Source: an uncultured Clostridia bacterium
GTDB lineage: Bacteria; Bacillota; Clostridia; Christensenellales; Borkfalkiaceae
Direction of reading: 5' to 3'
DNA: 32,684 bases
Assembly (NCBI GenBank): GCA_947174955.1
Contig: CAMWKX010000002.1
Span: 1 to 32,684 of the forward strand
Shown here: one piece after another, positions 18,301 through 25,400 of the stretch
How the letters are laid out: each line of letters starts with the position of its first letter
Position numbering within the stretch: the first letter of the stretch is position 1
Translations under genes and position numbers: made by a program
Notes under the pieces: generated by a model
Databases searched by the model: none
What the model was told of the DNA's origin: nothing
What the model saw: the letters and a program-made list of their open reading frames with translations, nothing else

Positions 18301-20609
18301 TATACGCAGTTGAACGACAGACCGCCGTTTCTTATTTCAGCGGTGCCGTCCTTATTGAGTTTTATATACGCGCCGTTGGAGTAAGCCGTTTCTTCTACGT
18401 AATACGTACCCGCGATTTCGGTATAGTCGGCGTATCCGACGTAGAGCTGAATTTCGTCCTGATTGGGCACGAAGCCGCAAGGTACTTTCTTGGTCAATTC
18501 CGCGTCGAAGTAGTATCCCCAGCTGCGGTGACCCTGCGCGTTCGTCGCGTATTCAGGCAGACCGCCGGACTGCTTGTACCAGTCGCTGAGGGGCATATAT
18601 CCTGCAACCGAAACGCTCTTTTCCTGCGTTGCGCCGTTCATTATCTTAACGGTGACGGTGCGCGCCGCCGCTGCCGCGTTTATTTCGGGAAGCTTGCCTT
18701 CCGCGAACGTCCACTCGCCCGCGGTCCAGCCGAGAGCCGTAAAGGTCGCCTCCGTAGGGCTTTCCACCGCCGTCTGATTGCCGTATTCGGTCAAAGCCAC
18801 GTAATCGGCCAGCTTCTGCTCGGAAGAGGCGGGCTTTGCATATTGTCCCGCGAACGCGCCCGTACTCATAAAATCCGCGCCGAATCTGCTCGCCGCCGAC
18901 AGTTTGTTGACGCTTGCGCTCGTATAGTTAGCCGCATAGCAACCCGCTATGACCGTATTGTCTTCCGCATAGCCTGCGATGCCGCCCGCGTAAGCGCCTC
19001 TGAAATCTTCCAGAATCAACCCTTCGAGAGAGTTGTTAGCCGAAATCTGCGCCGTGGAATAGCAGTTTGCAACCGAGGAAAATCTGCTGAGCGTGCCGAC
19101 TATGCCGCCCGTATGCATACCGCCGTTTACCGAGCCGTGCGAATAGCTGTTGACTACGTAGGCAATCGCGCTTTCATCCGCCGACACGAGATTGCCGACC
19201 AGTCCGCCCATAGAATGGGGACTGCCCGTACCTTCTAAGAATACGTCCGCCGAGCTGGAACTTACCGAAGCCGAATGGGAAACCGTGCCCATTCTCGTTT
19301 CGGCGTACGCCGCCTGCAATCTGCCGACCAGTCCGCCCGCGTTTATTATCTGATTGTTGTCGTTTACTACGGTTATAAATCCGTCGTCGCCCGTCACCGC
19401 TTTGCAGTTGATTATTTCGGCGCCGATACCCCAGCCCAGAACCGAACCGACGAAAGTGCCTTCGCCCGCGGTCGCAGGGTGAACCTGTATATTGTAATTT
19501 TCGAGAGTAAGATTTTTTATTACCGCGGGGATTATGTTATTACCGCTGTCCACGGTAGCAACCGCGTACCCGAACAGTCCGACGTTAGGAAGATACTCGC
19601 GAGTGTAAGAGCTCTGGTCGTAAACCTCGTCGGTGATATAGAAATTGCTTATCTTGTGACCGTTGCCGTCGAACGTGCCGCTGAACGCCGAAATCTCCGT
19701 GGAGTGGTCGCCTATAACGTACAGCTGCTCGCCCTGCATATCGATGTCGGCGGTCAGCTTGTAGTGCATCGACGCGTAATTGCCGTTGTAAAAGTCGTCG
19801 TTGACCATTACCGCGAAATAGTACATATCTATGGGCCTGCTCAGCTCGAAGGGATGCTCTTCGGAGCCGTCGCCGAACCTGAAGTCCTCCACGTTGGCAA
19901 ACGATTCCTGCAAATCGAGGTTGAGCAAGTCTATCTCGCCGTCGTCGGTCACTTCGCTGACAACGTAGTAGCCGTCTTCGTCCTCTTCGAGCAGCGACGA
20001 GCCGTATCTAACCGTGTAGCTGTCCTTGTAATAGGGGCTTATCCACAGCTTGAATTTCAGGCTTTCGCCCGAAATAACCCTGACCTTTTCACCCAGCTCT
20101 TTGCCGTCCTCGCCGAGGAATTTTATTCTGCGGTCTTCGCCTCTGTACGGGTTGCCATTGTCGTCCTTCAACTCCTCCGACTTGTACAGGGTAAGCGTAT
20201 GCACCGCGCTCAGTCCCGTTACGCCTACCGTGGAGTTGCTCTCCATCGTAAACGAGTAAACGCCGTCCGCGTCGGGCTGAATGAGCACGTTGTTTAAGCT
20301 GACTACGGGCGTGCCCGTGGCGTTGGAACCGACGAGCACCTTAAAGCGGACGTCAACGCCCTCCTTTACCTTGCCGCCGAACCTGAAGCTTTCACCCTTT
20401 TCGTCGAGCTCGGCAAGGTCGCCCTCGAACACGATATCCATACCCTTGCCGGTCAAATCGAGCGTAAAATATTCGGGAGGCGTTTCGTCGACGACGCCCG
20501 AAGACGCGCCGCTGTCACCGTCCGAAGTGTTGCAGGCGACAGCGCCGCAAAGGCACCCTGCAGCCGCCGCAACCGTTATCCCGATTAAGAATTTCCTGAA
20601 TTTATTCAT
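15345..20609 (-). CDS. Large modular surface lipoprotein (1754 aa): GLUG-like repeats, InlB-like segment, serial FxGxW beta-rich modules, C-terminal tandem repeats
   Basis: Signal peptide with lipobox-like cysteine region (AAAAGCLCGAVAC); GTFDGNGHKISNFYI, MGGLVGNL..SYSHGSVNGGMHTGGIVGTLSRFSSVANCYST (GLUG-like); GYYFDAELTKKV; repeated F/Y-x-G-x-W/Y modules. GGAG RBS upstream of ATG at 20609. Confidence 0.85.
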   Translation of the reverse strand: MNKFRKFLIGITVAAAAGCLCGAVACNTSDGDSGASSGVVDETPPEYFTLDLTGKGMDIVFEGDLAELDEKGESFRFGGKVKEGVDVRFKVLVGSNATGTPVVSLNNVLIQPDADGVYSFTMESNSTVGVTGLSAVHTLTLYKSEELKDDNGNPYRGEDRRIKFLGEDGKELGEKVRVISGESLKFKLWISPYYKDSYTVRYGSSLLEEDEDGYYVVSEVTDDGEIDLLNLDLQESFANVEDFRFGDGSEEHPFELSRPIDMYYFAVMVNDDFYNGNYASMHYKLTADIDMQGEQLYVIGDHSTEISAFSGTFDGNGHKISNFYITDEVYDQSSYTREYLPNVGLFGYAVATVDSGNNIIPAVIKNLTLENYNIQVHPATAGEGTFVGSVLGWGIGAEIINCKAVTGDDGFITVVNDNNQIINAGGLVGRLQAAYAETRMGTVSHSASVSSSSADVFLEGTGSPHSMGGLVGNLVSADESAIAYVVNSYSHGSVNGGMHTGGIVGTLSRFSSVANCYSTAQISANNSLEGLILEDFRGAYAGGIAGYAEDNTVIAGCYAANYTSASVNKLSAASRFGADFMSTGAFAGQYAKPASSEQKLADYVALTEYGNQTAVESPTEATFTALGWTAGEWTFAEGKLPEINAAAAARTVTVKIMNGATQEKSVSVAGYMPLSDWYKQSGGLPEYATNAQGHRSWGYYFDAELTKKVPCGFVPNQDEIQLYVGYADYTEIAGTYYVEETAYSNGAYIKLNKDGTAEIRNGGLSFNCVYSYSGAAHGAEIIIYRSCLASLSYSEFETNGGYFAYGGKAEGGALDLSAYITIMTTSGSSQQVSYTNEYATLRATKASADFVYGEYKDAGGVFYLFRNNGTGVMTGRTTSSAFTFTPSGDSFVITFAIAGNEITARQATVTLNGDGTVDTVNGVPVSAIDGFKGSWKKSANSAVEFTFDGEGGVTLNGVEAQNFKYENNSEVGFEIGNVKYKATLSNGALVINGETYYVSDGFTGDWFMVTEKEQFKIELGGIGTDGYGSAVITYSGGDSLTLEAEYDVFSVQDGRHLRIYVGDTQYGDLVYNGESNTATGSFYSRLYGEYRSYEFNIYDVFLGLWTGDGDSLDTVTFNGRSATAESAEVSIRTAGGVTRRGTYALTDAQHGTMTVGGKTYNIVYNEAENRVSVEEIEAEQPVSGQLGRRDGWYGVTLYDGDVSYYFDGKSEVGGSVVVTDGNDVGKLAYTVEGGAVKVDGKALTATATGFEWNNKTLVFRTGFADSWLIADTDAPLVIGEVGGHLNVEIGGKQFVYDPAENTLTHTDGEDITLITLLGDDAMSIAYIYGDGGYEDVKCVRSAKADAYRGTYTAEDGSGWKFDGLGGSKYTSGTATYTPVTGDPVKYSYNIDALGNPYISAESGLSVLQVADGKYSGKGKSFNTVEVDMYYGRTVYIIYNDSRDGKDYFFDGVSGVWVKDSDATEYTQKAYTYEIVTSVLCEIIDNDGVRYNGEMSRVGAVIEFKVTDQLEAVKDGVTYAFGVSTVWIKDGSGYTKAYDKSVDIKEADEEHSNMISELTDANGDKFLATLVYNEETETYEMTVQLKISFEATVGEGEDAKTYAFGEEAETLWLKGEDGYTKAYIYEVISEDDRIYRLTGLNGDKFIAQVTMSEDGKTYVMTIKSLTEVTVVAGEDVLTYVFGEGNDTVWLKKYHGNYTKAYTYKAIGEDGRTYELTDLNGKKFTAQVTYNGETGANEMTVTPVEEETEEGTDGQA
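15360..16290 (-). repeat. Four divergent tandem repeats (~67-85 aa) at the C-terminus of the 1754-aa lipoprotein
   Basis: Repeated YxFGxxxxTxWxKxxxxYTKAYxYxxxxxDxxxYxLTxLNGxKFxAQVTYxxETxxxxMTV. The YTKAY-coding DNA recurs near 15511, 15745, 16000 and 16201. Confidence 0.85.
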
Positions 20610-20628
20610 TATTTATTCTCCACATAAA

Positions 20629-20650
20629 TAATCGTAAAAATTAACGATTA
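20629..20650. repeat. Inverted repeat in the 5' leader of the 1754-aa lipoprotein gene
   Basis: TAATCGT (20629-20635), 8-nt spacer, ACGATTA (20644-20650): exact 7-bp arms, just upstream of the RBS. Confidence 0.6.
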
Positions 20651-20725
20651 CTTCGTAAAAAAGCTGTGAGAAGTACTCGACTCCGCCCGAAAGCGGACTA
20701 TAACCCTATTTTCTCATTCTTTTCT

Positions 20726-20754
20726 ATAATAACATACACGAAAAAATATTGCAA
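20726..20754 (-). promoter_or_regulatory. Predicted sigma-A-type promoter for the left-hand operon
   Basis: Minus strand: TTGCAA (-35, 20749-20754), 17-nt spacer, TATTAT (-10, 20726-20731) preceded by TG (TGTTATTAT, extended -10). Only sizeable intergenic gap upstream of the 1754-aa gene; AT-rich upstream DNA. Confidence 0.6.
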
Positions 20755-20859
20755 AATAATAAGGGCTTTTTATGAAATAATTTTCTATAAAAATTACTTA
20801 TATTTGCGGTTATTTTCCTTTACTTATCTATTTTATGCAAAATTTAACTGCATAAACTT

Positions 20860-20893
20860 ATAAACCCCGCGGCAATTTTGCCGCGGGGTTTAT
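20860..20893. terminator. Strong GC-rich hairpin, probable (bidirectional-looking) transcription terminator of the right-hand operon
   Basis: ATAAACCCCGCGGCAATTTTGCCGCGGGGTTTAT: long near-perfect stem just after the stop of the 971-aa gene (20907). The plus strand has the better T-tract (TTTATTTTT); minus-strand exit is TTTATAAG. Confidence 0.8.
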
Positions 20894-20906
20894 TTTTAAA
20901 AATTAT

Positions 20907-23822
20907 TTAATTGGACTGAGGGCGCGAAAGCACTATGGTTTCGCTTCTGCCTCTGTCGGGGAACGTAAGGTGGTGAATGGTCAGCTTATACGCTTCGTTC
21001 AGGGCGAACGTGAATTTGAACGTATCGTCGTTTCTGCCCGAAACGTACGTGCCCGTAAATTCGCGCGTTTCCGCGTCGTAGGTATAGCCGTATACGCAGT
21101 TGACCGTACTCTTGCCGTCGGTGACACTGACCGCCATAGTGCCCGCCGTTGCCGATTCGGGCGTGAACGTAACCGTTACGTCCGCCGCTACGGGCGCGCC
21201 GTTTTCGACCATATTTATAAAGCCGAATTTGCCCGTGTAGCTGCCCGTAAACATATCGTCGACCGAGGGCGCCGCAATTACGTTTATGCCGATAAGCTTA
21301 TACGCCGCGGGATGACCCGAAGAGTTGGTGTAAATGGAGTTGACGTATACTCCGACAGGCTCGTCGGTTGCCGCAAGCGCGGTGATCTTGCTCACCTTGG
21401 TGCCGTCGGCAAGTTCAAGACCGTCTTCCAGACTGATATACGGAGAGGTCGTTTCGCCCGTGTCCAGCTCGGTTACGAAGCTTGCATCGACGTAGCTTGC
21501 CTCGGAGGCGATTGCCGTTCCGCGGATATACAGCGACTGTCCCTCGTAAATGGTCAGCGCCGATTCGGGATTGGCGTAGCTGTACTCGGTACTCGTCCAG
21601 GTGTGCGTTTCGCTGCCGCCCGCGTCACTGTAAAGGTACGCCTGCGCGTTGAGCGCGGTGGGCACGCCCTTTGCTATATTCAGTTTCAGCTCGCGCTCGC
21701 ACCTGCCGCTCAGCGTTCTGAGCACGATAGTTATTTCACCAGAGTGCTGCGCGTTGATTAATACTTCGTTCTCGCCGCGTCTGAAATGTCCGATTATGTG
21801 GTAAACGTTGTCCGCCGTTGCTCCCAGCGCTATTTCGCCCGTGGGCGCTTGGAGATATACGCTCAGAGGGTCGAATTCGAGTTTAGCCGTATCCGAAGGC
21901 TGAACGTTGGATATCTTGAATATCGCGGGCGTGTTGGCAGAAATTTCCACGACGTCGCCCTCTGATATCAGTTGGTTATCGTAGCTTATATCGAAAGAGT
22001 GTATATACACGCTTTCCGCGGGGTAGGGGTTCTCCTCTACCTGTTCGCCCGCAACCTTCAACGTCTGGGTGAACGATATATTCCTGATAACGATATAGGG
22101 GTGGTCCTCGTCGTAAACGCCGCCGCCCGGTTTATTATCGCCCTCCTCGTAGTAGTACTTCCTTGTATCGCCTTCGGAAAATCCTTCGGGAACGGGTCTT
22201 GCAATCTGATTGCCGTTTCTGTCCAGAAGGGGCGTGCCGTCCGGCTTTTGCTTGTAGCCGTCGATAACTATCGCGGGGTCGCCCACTACCGGCGTCTTTA
22301 TCTTCGCGCCGTTGACGTCCTTTGCGATTACCATAACCGCGTCGCCGTTTTCGTCCTTTTCGTATAAGGGATTACCGTTTTCGTCTTCCTTTATTATCGG
22401 CTGACCTTCCTCGTCGAGTACGGGTTTTCCTTGCGCGTCCGTCTGATAAATCCATTTGTAAGTGTACTGGTACGTGTAGGTCTTTCTCGGCTCCGTCTTA
22501 ACCTTGCCGTCTTTGTCCTTTACGGTGACGGGATTGCCCTGTTCGTCCTTTTTGATTACGGGGTCGCCCTCGTCGTCGTATTTGATATTACCGTTTTCCA
22601 GCGTTTCATACTCGTAAACGGGGTCGTAAATGACGTTGCCGCTTGCGTCCTTTTCATAAACGTAGTTGGTTTCGTACGACTCCACGCCCTCGGAGTTGAT
22701 GGGATAAATTTCGCTGAAAATTACGTCGCCGTCCTCACCGTAAATTACTTCGCCCGTATTCGTGCCGTCAAACGTGTTGGCAAGCATCCAGCTACGGATA
22801 ATTTTGGTCTTTACGTTGAGCGTCTTTATCTCGCCAGTAGGATAGGTTACGAAATCCACGTAGTAACGGCAGAAATGCACGTCCTCCATACGGCTGAACT
22901 CGAACGCGCATACGTAGCTGCCGTCCGACTGTTTGGAATAGGTCTTCTCTTCGTACTTGATGGCGTTTTCCGACTTCGACGCTTCGAAGTATGTTAACAG
23001 CGTGTCTTCCGCGCCGTAAGTTGCCTTCATACCGCCGCCCGAAGAGTAGCCGTAGCCCTTTAAATTGTTTTCGGTAACGCTCTCGTCGACGCGGGGATCG
23101 TACGGATTGCCGTTGGCGTTCAGCTCCGCGGAAATGCCGAAGGGTTTACCGTCGTCGTCGCGCGAATACCAGAAATCCCTGCGGTTGCCGCCGTCGTGCA
23201 CGAGGGTGTAATTGTCGCCGTAATAGTTATAGAAAGCGTTCGCCCTTACGTCCGTTCCGTTCGGGTCGCCCTCGACGTAATTGCCCTCGCTGCGCCTGAT
23301 ATTGCCGTTTAAAGTCGACGCGTAGAGCACAACGTCGCGCAAATCCTCAATCGTGTCGTGCTTAGGCAGTTCGACGTCGAATTCTATGTCGCCCGCCGAG
23401 TGGAAAAGCACGTAGCGGCGGATACCCGCGGCTATATACGAGGGCAATTCCACGTCGTCTACCGAATTGTACTTATCCTTTTCGCCGAGCTTGGGAAGCG
23501 TAACGTCGAAGGTGTGCGCGGAGTTGAGCTTGCACGTGCGCGTCGCTCTGCCTTCCGTCGTTTCGGTGGGCTGAGTGACGTTCCAGTCGCTGTCGAACTC
23601 GTGCGCGTCGGGATCCACGGGTATCGCTTCCGCCTTGACGTCGCCGCAGGAAGAACACGTTCCCGTTCTCTGACCGGGGCGATCGCACGTCGCCTCGTAG
23701 TCGGTTTCAAAGACATAGTTGTGAGTATGCTTGTCGGAATTACAGCCCGCAAGCGTGGTTGCGCCCATAGTTGCCGCCATAGCGACGGCAGATATCATCG
23801 TCAATATTTTTTTGGTTTTCAT
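20907..23822 (-). CDS. Large lipoprotein (971 aa) with Cys/His-containing N-terminal segment, low-complexity DExGxP repeats and C-terminal FTGSYTGKF-type module
   Basis: Signal peptide with lipobox-like TLAGC; HTHNYVFETDYEATCDRPGQRTGTCSSCGD; repeat region GDPVIKKDEQGNPVTVKDKDGK...GQPIIKEDENGNPLYEKDENGDAV; AGGA-type RBS. Confidence 0.82.
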   Translation of the reverse strand: MKTKKILTMISAVAMAATMGATTLAGCNSDKHTHNYVFETDYEATCDRPGQRTGTCSSCGDVKAEAIPVDPDAHEFDSDWNVTQPTETTEGRATRTCKLNSAHTFDVTLPKLGEKDKYNSVDDVELPSYIAAGIRRYVLFHSAGDIEFDVELPKHDTIEDLRDVVLYASTLNGNIRRSEGNYVEGDPNGTDVRANAFYNYYGDNYTLVHDGGNRRDFWYSRDDDGKPFGISAELNANGNPYDPRVDESVTENNLKGYGYSSGGGMKATYGAEDTLLTYFEASKSENAIKYEEKTYSKQSDGSYVCAFEFSRMEDVHFCRYYVDFVTYPTGEIKTLNVKTKIIRSWMLANTFDGTNTGEVIYGEDGDVIFSEIYPINSEGVESYETNYVYEKDASGNVIYDPVYEYETLENGNIKYDDEGDPVIKKDEQGNPVTVKDKDGKVKTEPRKTYTYQYTYKWIYQTDAQGKPVLDEEGQPIIKEDENGNPLYEKDENGDAVMVIAKDVNGAKIKTPVVGDPAIVIDGYKQKPDGTPLLDRNGNQIARPVPEGFSEGDTRKYYYEEGDNKPGGGVYDEDHPYIVIRNISFTQTLKVAGEQVEENPYPAESVYIHSFDISYDNQLISEGDVVEISANTPAIFKISNVQPSDTAKLEFDPLSVYLQAPTGEIALGATADNVYHIIGHFRRGENEVLINAQHSGEITIVLRTLSGRCERELKLNIAKGVPTALNAQAYLYSDAGGSETHTWTSTEYSYANPESALTIYEGQSLYIRGTAIASEASYVDASFVTELDTGETTSPYISLEDGLELADGTKVSKITALAATDEPVGVYVNSIYTNSSGHPAAYKLIGINVIAAPSVDDMFTGSYTGKFGFINMVENGAPVAADVTVTFTPESATAGTMAVSVTDGKSTVNCVYGYTYDAETREFTGTYVSGRNDDTFKFTFALNEAYKLTIHHLTFPDRGRSETIVLSRPQSN
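22166..22670 (-). repeat. Degenerate ~9-10 aa D/E-x-G-x-P/x-hydrophobic repeat tract in the 971-aa lipoprotein
   Basis: YEKDASGNVIYDPVYEYETLENGNIKYDDEGDPVIKKDEQGNPVTVKDKDGKVKTEP...TDAQGKPVLDEEGQPIIKEDENGNPLYEKDENGDAVMV...QKPDGTPLLDRNGNQIARPVPEG. Confidence 0.8.
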
Positions 23823-23852
23823 AGTCGTTTTCCTGTTTATATTATAAGCCCC

Positions 23853-25400
23853 TTAAACATATATGCCGCAAGCGAACAGCCACTGACTGTTCTCGTCGCT
23901 GTTGTAGGCGGCGCCGTTTAAATCTTCCGCAAAGCCTTTGCCGTCGTTGAAATACCTCTGTGAAATGGCGAAGTCCTGCAAGAACTGCTTCAACTCCGCG
24001 TTCACGGGGTACGCTCCGTCGGGATTGAGCCTGCTGTAATGGGCGTAGCCGTTGGGACCCATAATGAAATCGTAATAATTTTTATACGTTCCGTCCTCGC
24101 CCTGCATCCAGTTATAGCTGTTCTTTGCCAAAATCGGGTGGTTGAGAGCCGCGCCCTCGTCGCCGTCGTTGCCGCTGTTGGCAAGTACGGGAAGAGGTTT
24201 GGTAATAACCGCGTAAATTCTGTAACGGACGGTATTGCCATCTCCTTCGTTTACTACGTAATAGTAATATCCGTCGTCGCCCTTTTCCACGCCCCTCTGG
24301 TTGAGTATATGCACGCCTCTTTTAGACGGCGCGTCGGGACTGTTGCCGAAGAGGGACGATTCGCCGACCAATTCGAACTCGCCCGCAGGCTTGAGCGGCG
24401 TCTTGGAAAAGTTCTCGGTTACGGGCACGTCGGAAGAGGTTCCCATAGGCCTTGTGAACTCGCCGTCGCGCTCGAATATAAAGTATATCGTGTGCGGATA
24501 GGAATATGATTTTTCACTCTCGGAATGGAGATTGAATATCATTACGTTGCCCACTTCCGACTTGTCAAGCTGATATTTGAGCCAAACGTTTTTGGTGTAA
24601 TTGCCTTCCGCGCCGCCGTCGTCCTGAATTACCGCGGGATAGGGACTTATATACGCACTGCTTCCCATATGCAAATCGACTATGGGATTTATCTCGTCCG
24701 CCGTCACGTCAATAAGCGTCATAAACGAATACTCGCCGAATTCTTTGGGCTGGAACATAAAGAACTGCTTTTCTTCACTGCTCTGCAACGTATAGCTGTA
24801 CGCGCCCGTAGAATTGAGCTTATAGTAACTTACGCTTTCGCCGCCTATCGTCATCGGCTGATTGCTCTTAGCCGCCTTCTTTAAATTATATACGGGCACG
24901 GTTACGTTGCTTTTATATCTCGACGCAACCAGCTCGTCCTTGCGCTCGGGACGGGCGGGGTTGGGGTCGTAGCAATATTTCTTGTTGAAATCCTCGGTCA
25001 GTACGAGCGTTACGTTAAAGTCGCCGTCAAGCTTCTTTATGCTCGCCACGCCGTTGGCGTTGAAGGGCGCGCGGTATATTTCGGGTCTGCCGTCGGTTAT
25101 CTCCGTCCACTGCGCCTGCAACCTCGTTATGAGCGAATAGTTTGCCGAGGTGAACGCCGTTTCCACCGATTGCTCGACGGTTTTACCGTCTTCGTCCTTG
25201 ACCTTTACGACTTCGCGGACGACCAGCTTTACCGTAAAGCTGTCCTCGGGAACGGGGTCGTCGGGAAGCGGAGTCACGGGAGTATTGCCGCCCGTACTTG
25301 TGGGCGGCGTATATTCGCCGCAACCCGCGAAACCTACCGCGAGAAGCAATACGGCAAGCACGACCGATAAAATTTTCAGTATACCTTTCCGCTTCGTCAT
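23853..25400 (-). CDS. Lipoprotein of unknown function (515 aa)
   Basis: MTKRKGILKILSVVLAVLLLAVGFAGCGEYTPP (lipobox GFAGC); start overlaps the VWA gene stop by 4 bp. Confidence 0.8.
   Translation of the reverse strand: MTKRKGILKILSVVLAVLLLAVGFAGCGEYTPPTSTGGNTPVTPLPDDPVPEDSFTVKLVVREVVKVKDEDGKTVEQSVETAFTSANYSLITRLQAQWTEITDGRPEIYRAPFNANGVASIKKLDGDFNVTLVLTEDFNKKYCYDPNPARPERKDELVASRYKSNVTVPVYNLKKAAKSNQPMTIGGESVSYYKLNSTGAYSYTLQSSEEKQFFMFQPKEFGEYSFMTLIDVTADEINPIVDLHMGSSAYISPYPAVIQDDGGAEGNYTKNVWLKYQLDKSEVGNVMIFNLHSESEKSYSYPHTIYFIFERDGEFTRPMGTSSDVPVTENFSKTPLKPAGEFELVGESSLFGNSPDAPSKRGVHILNQRGVEKGDDGYYYYVVNEGDGNTVRYRIYAVITKPLPVLANSGNDGDEGAALNHPILAKNSYNWMQGEDGTYKNYYDFIMGPNGYAHYSRLNPDGAYPVNAELKQFLQDFAISQRYFNDGKGFAEDLNGAAYNSDENSQWLFACGIYV

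Noticed and set aside
20610-20720. Assignment of the leader to a specific riboswitch or T-box
   Set aside because: I could not see a T-box sequence or a known aptamer consensus; only generic hairpins are supported.
23835-23865. Possible internal promoter with a perfect TATAAT (minus strand, 23841-23846) before the 971-aa gene
   Set aside because: No convincing -35 at 16-18 nt, and the gap is only 30 bp; kept as AT-rich spacer, though 5' RNA mapping could revive it.
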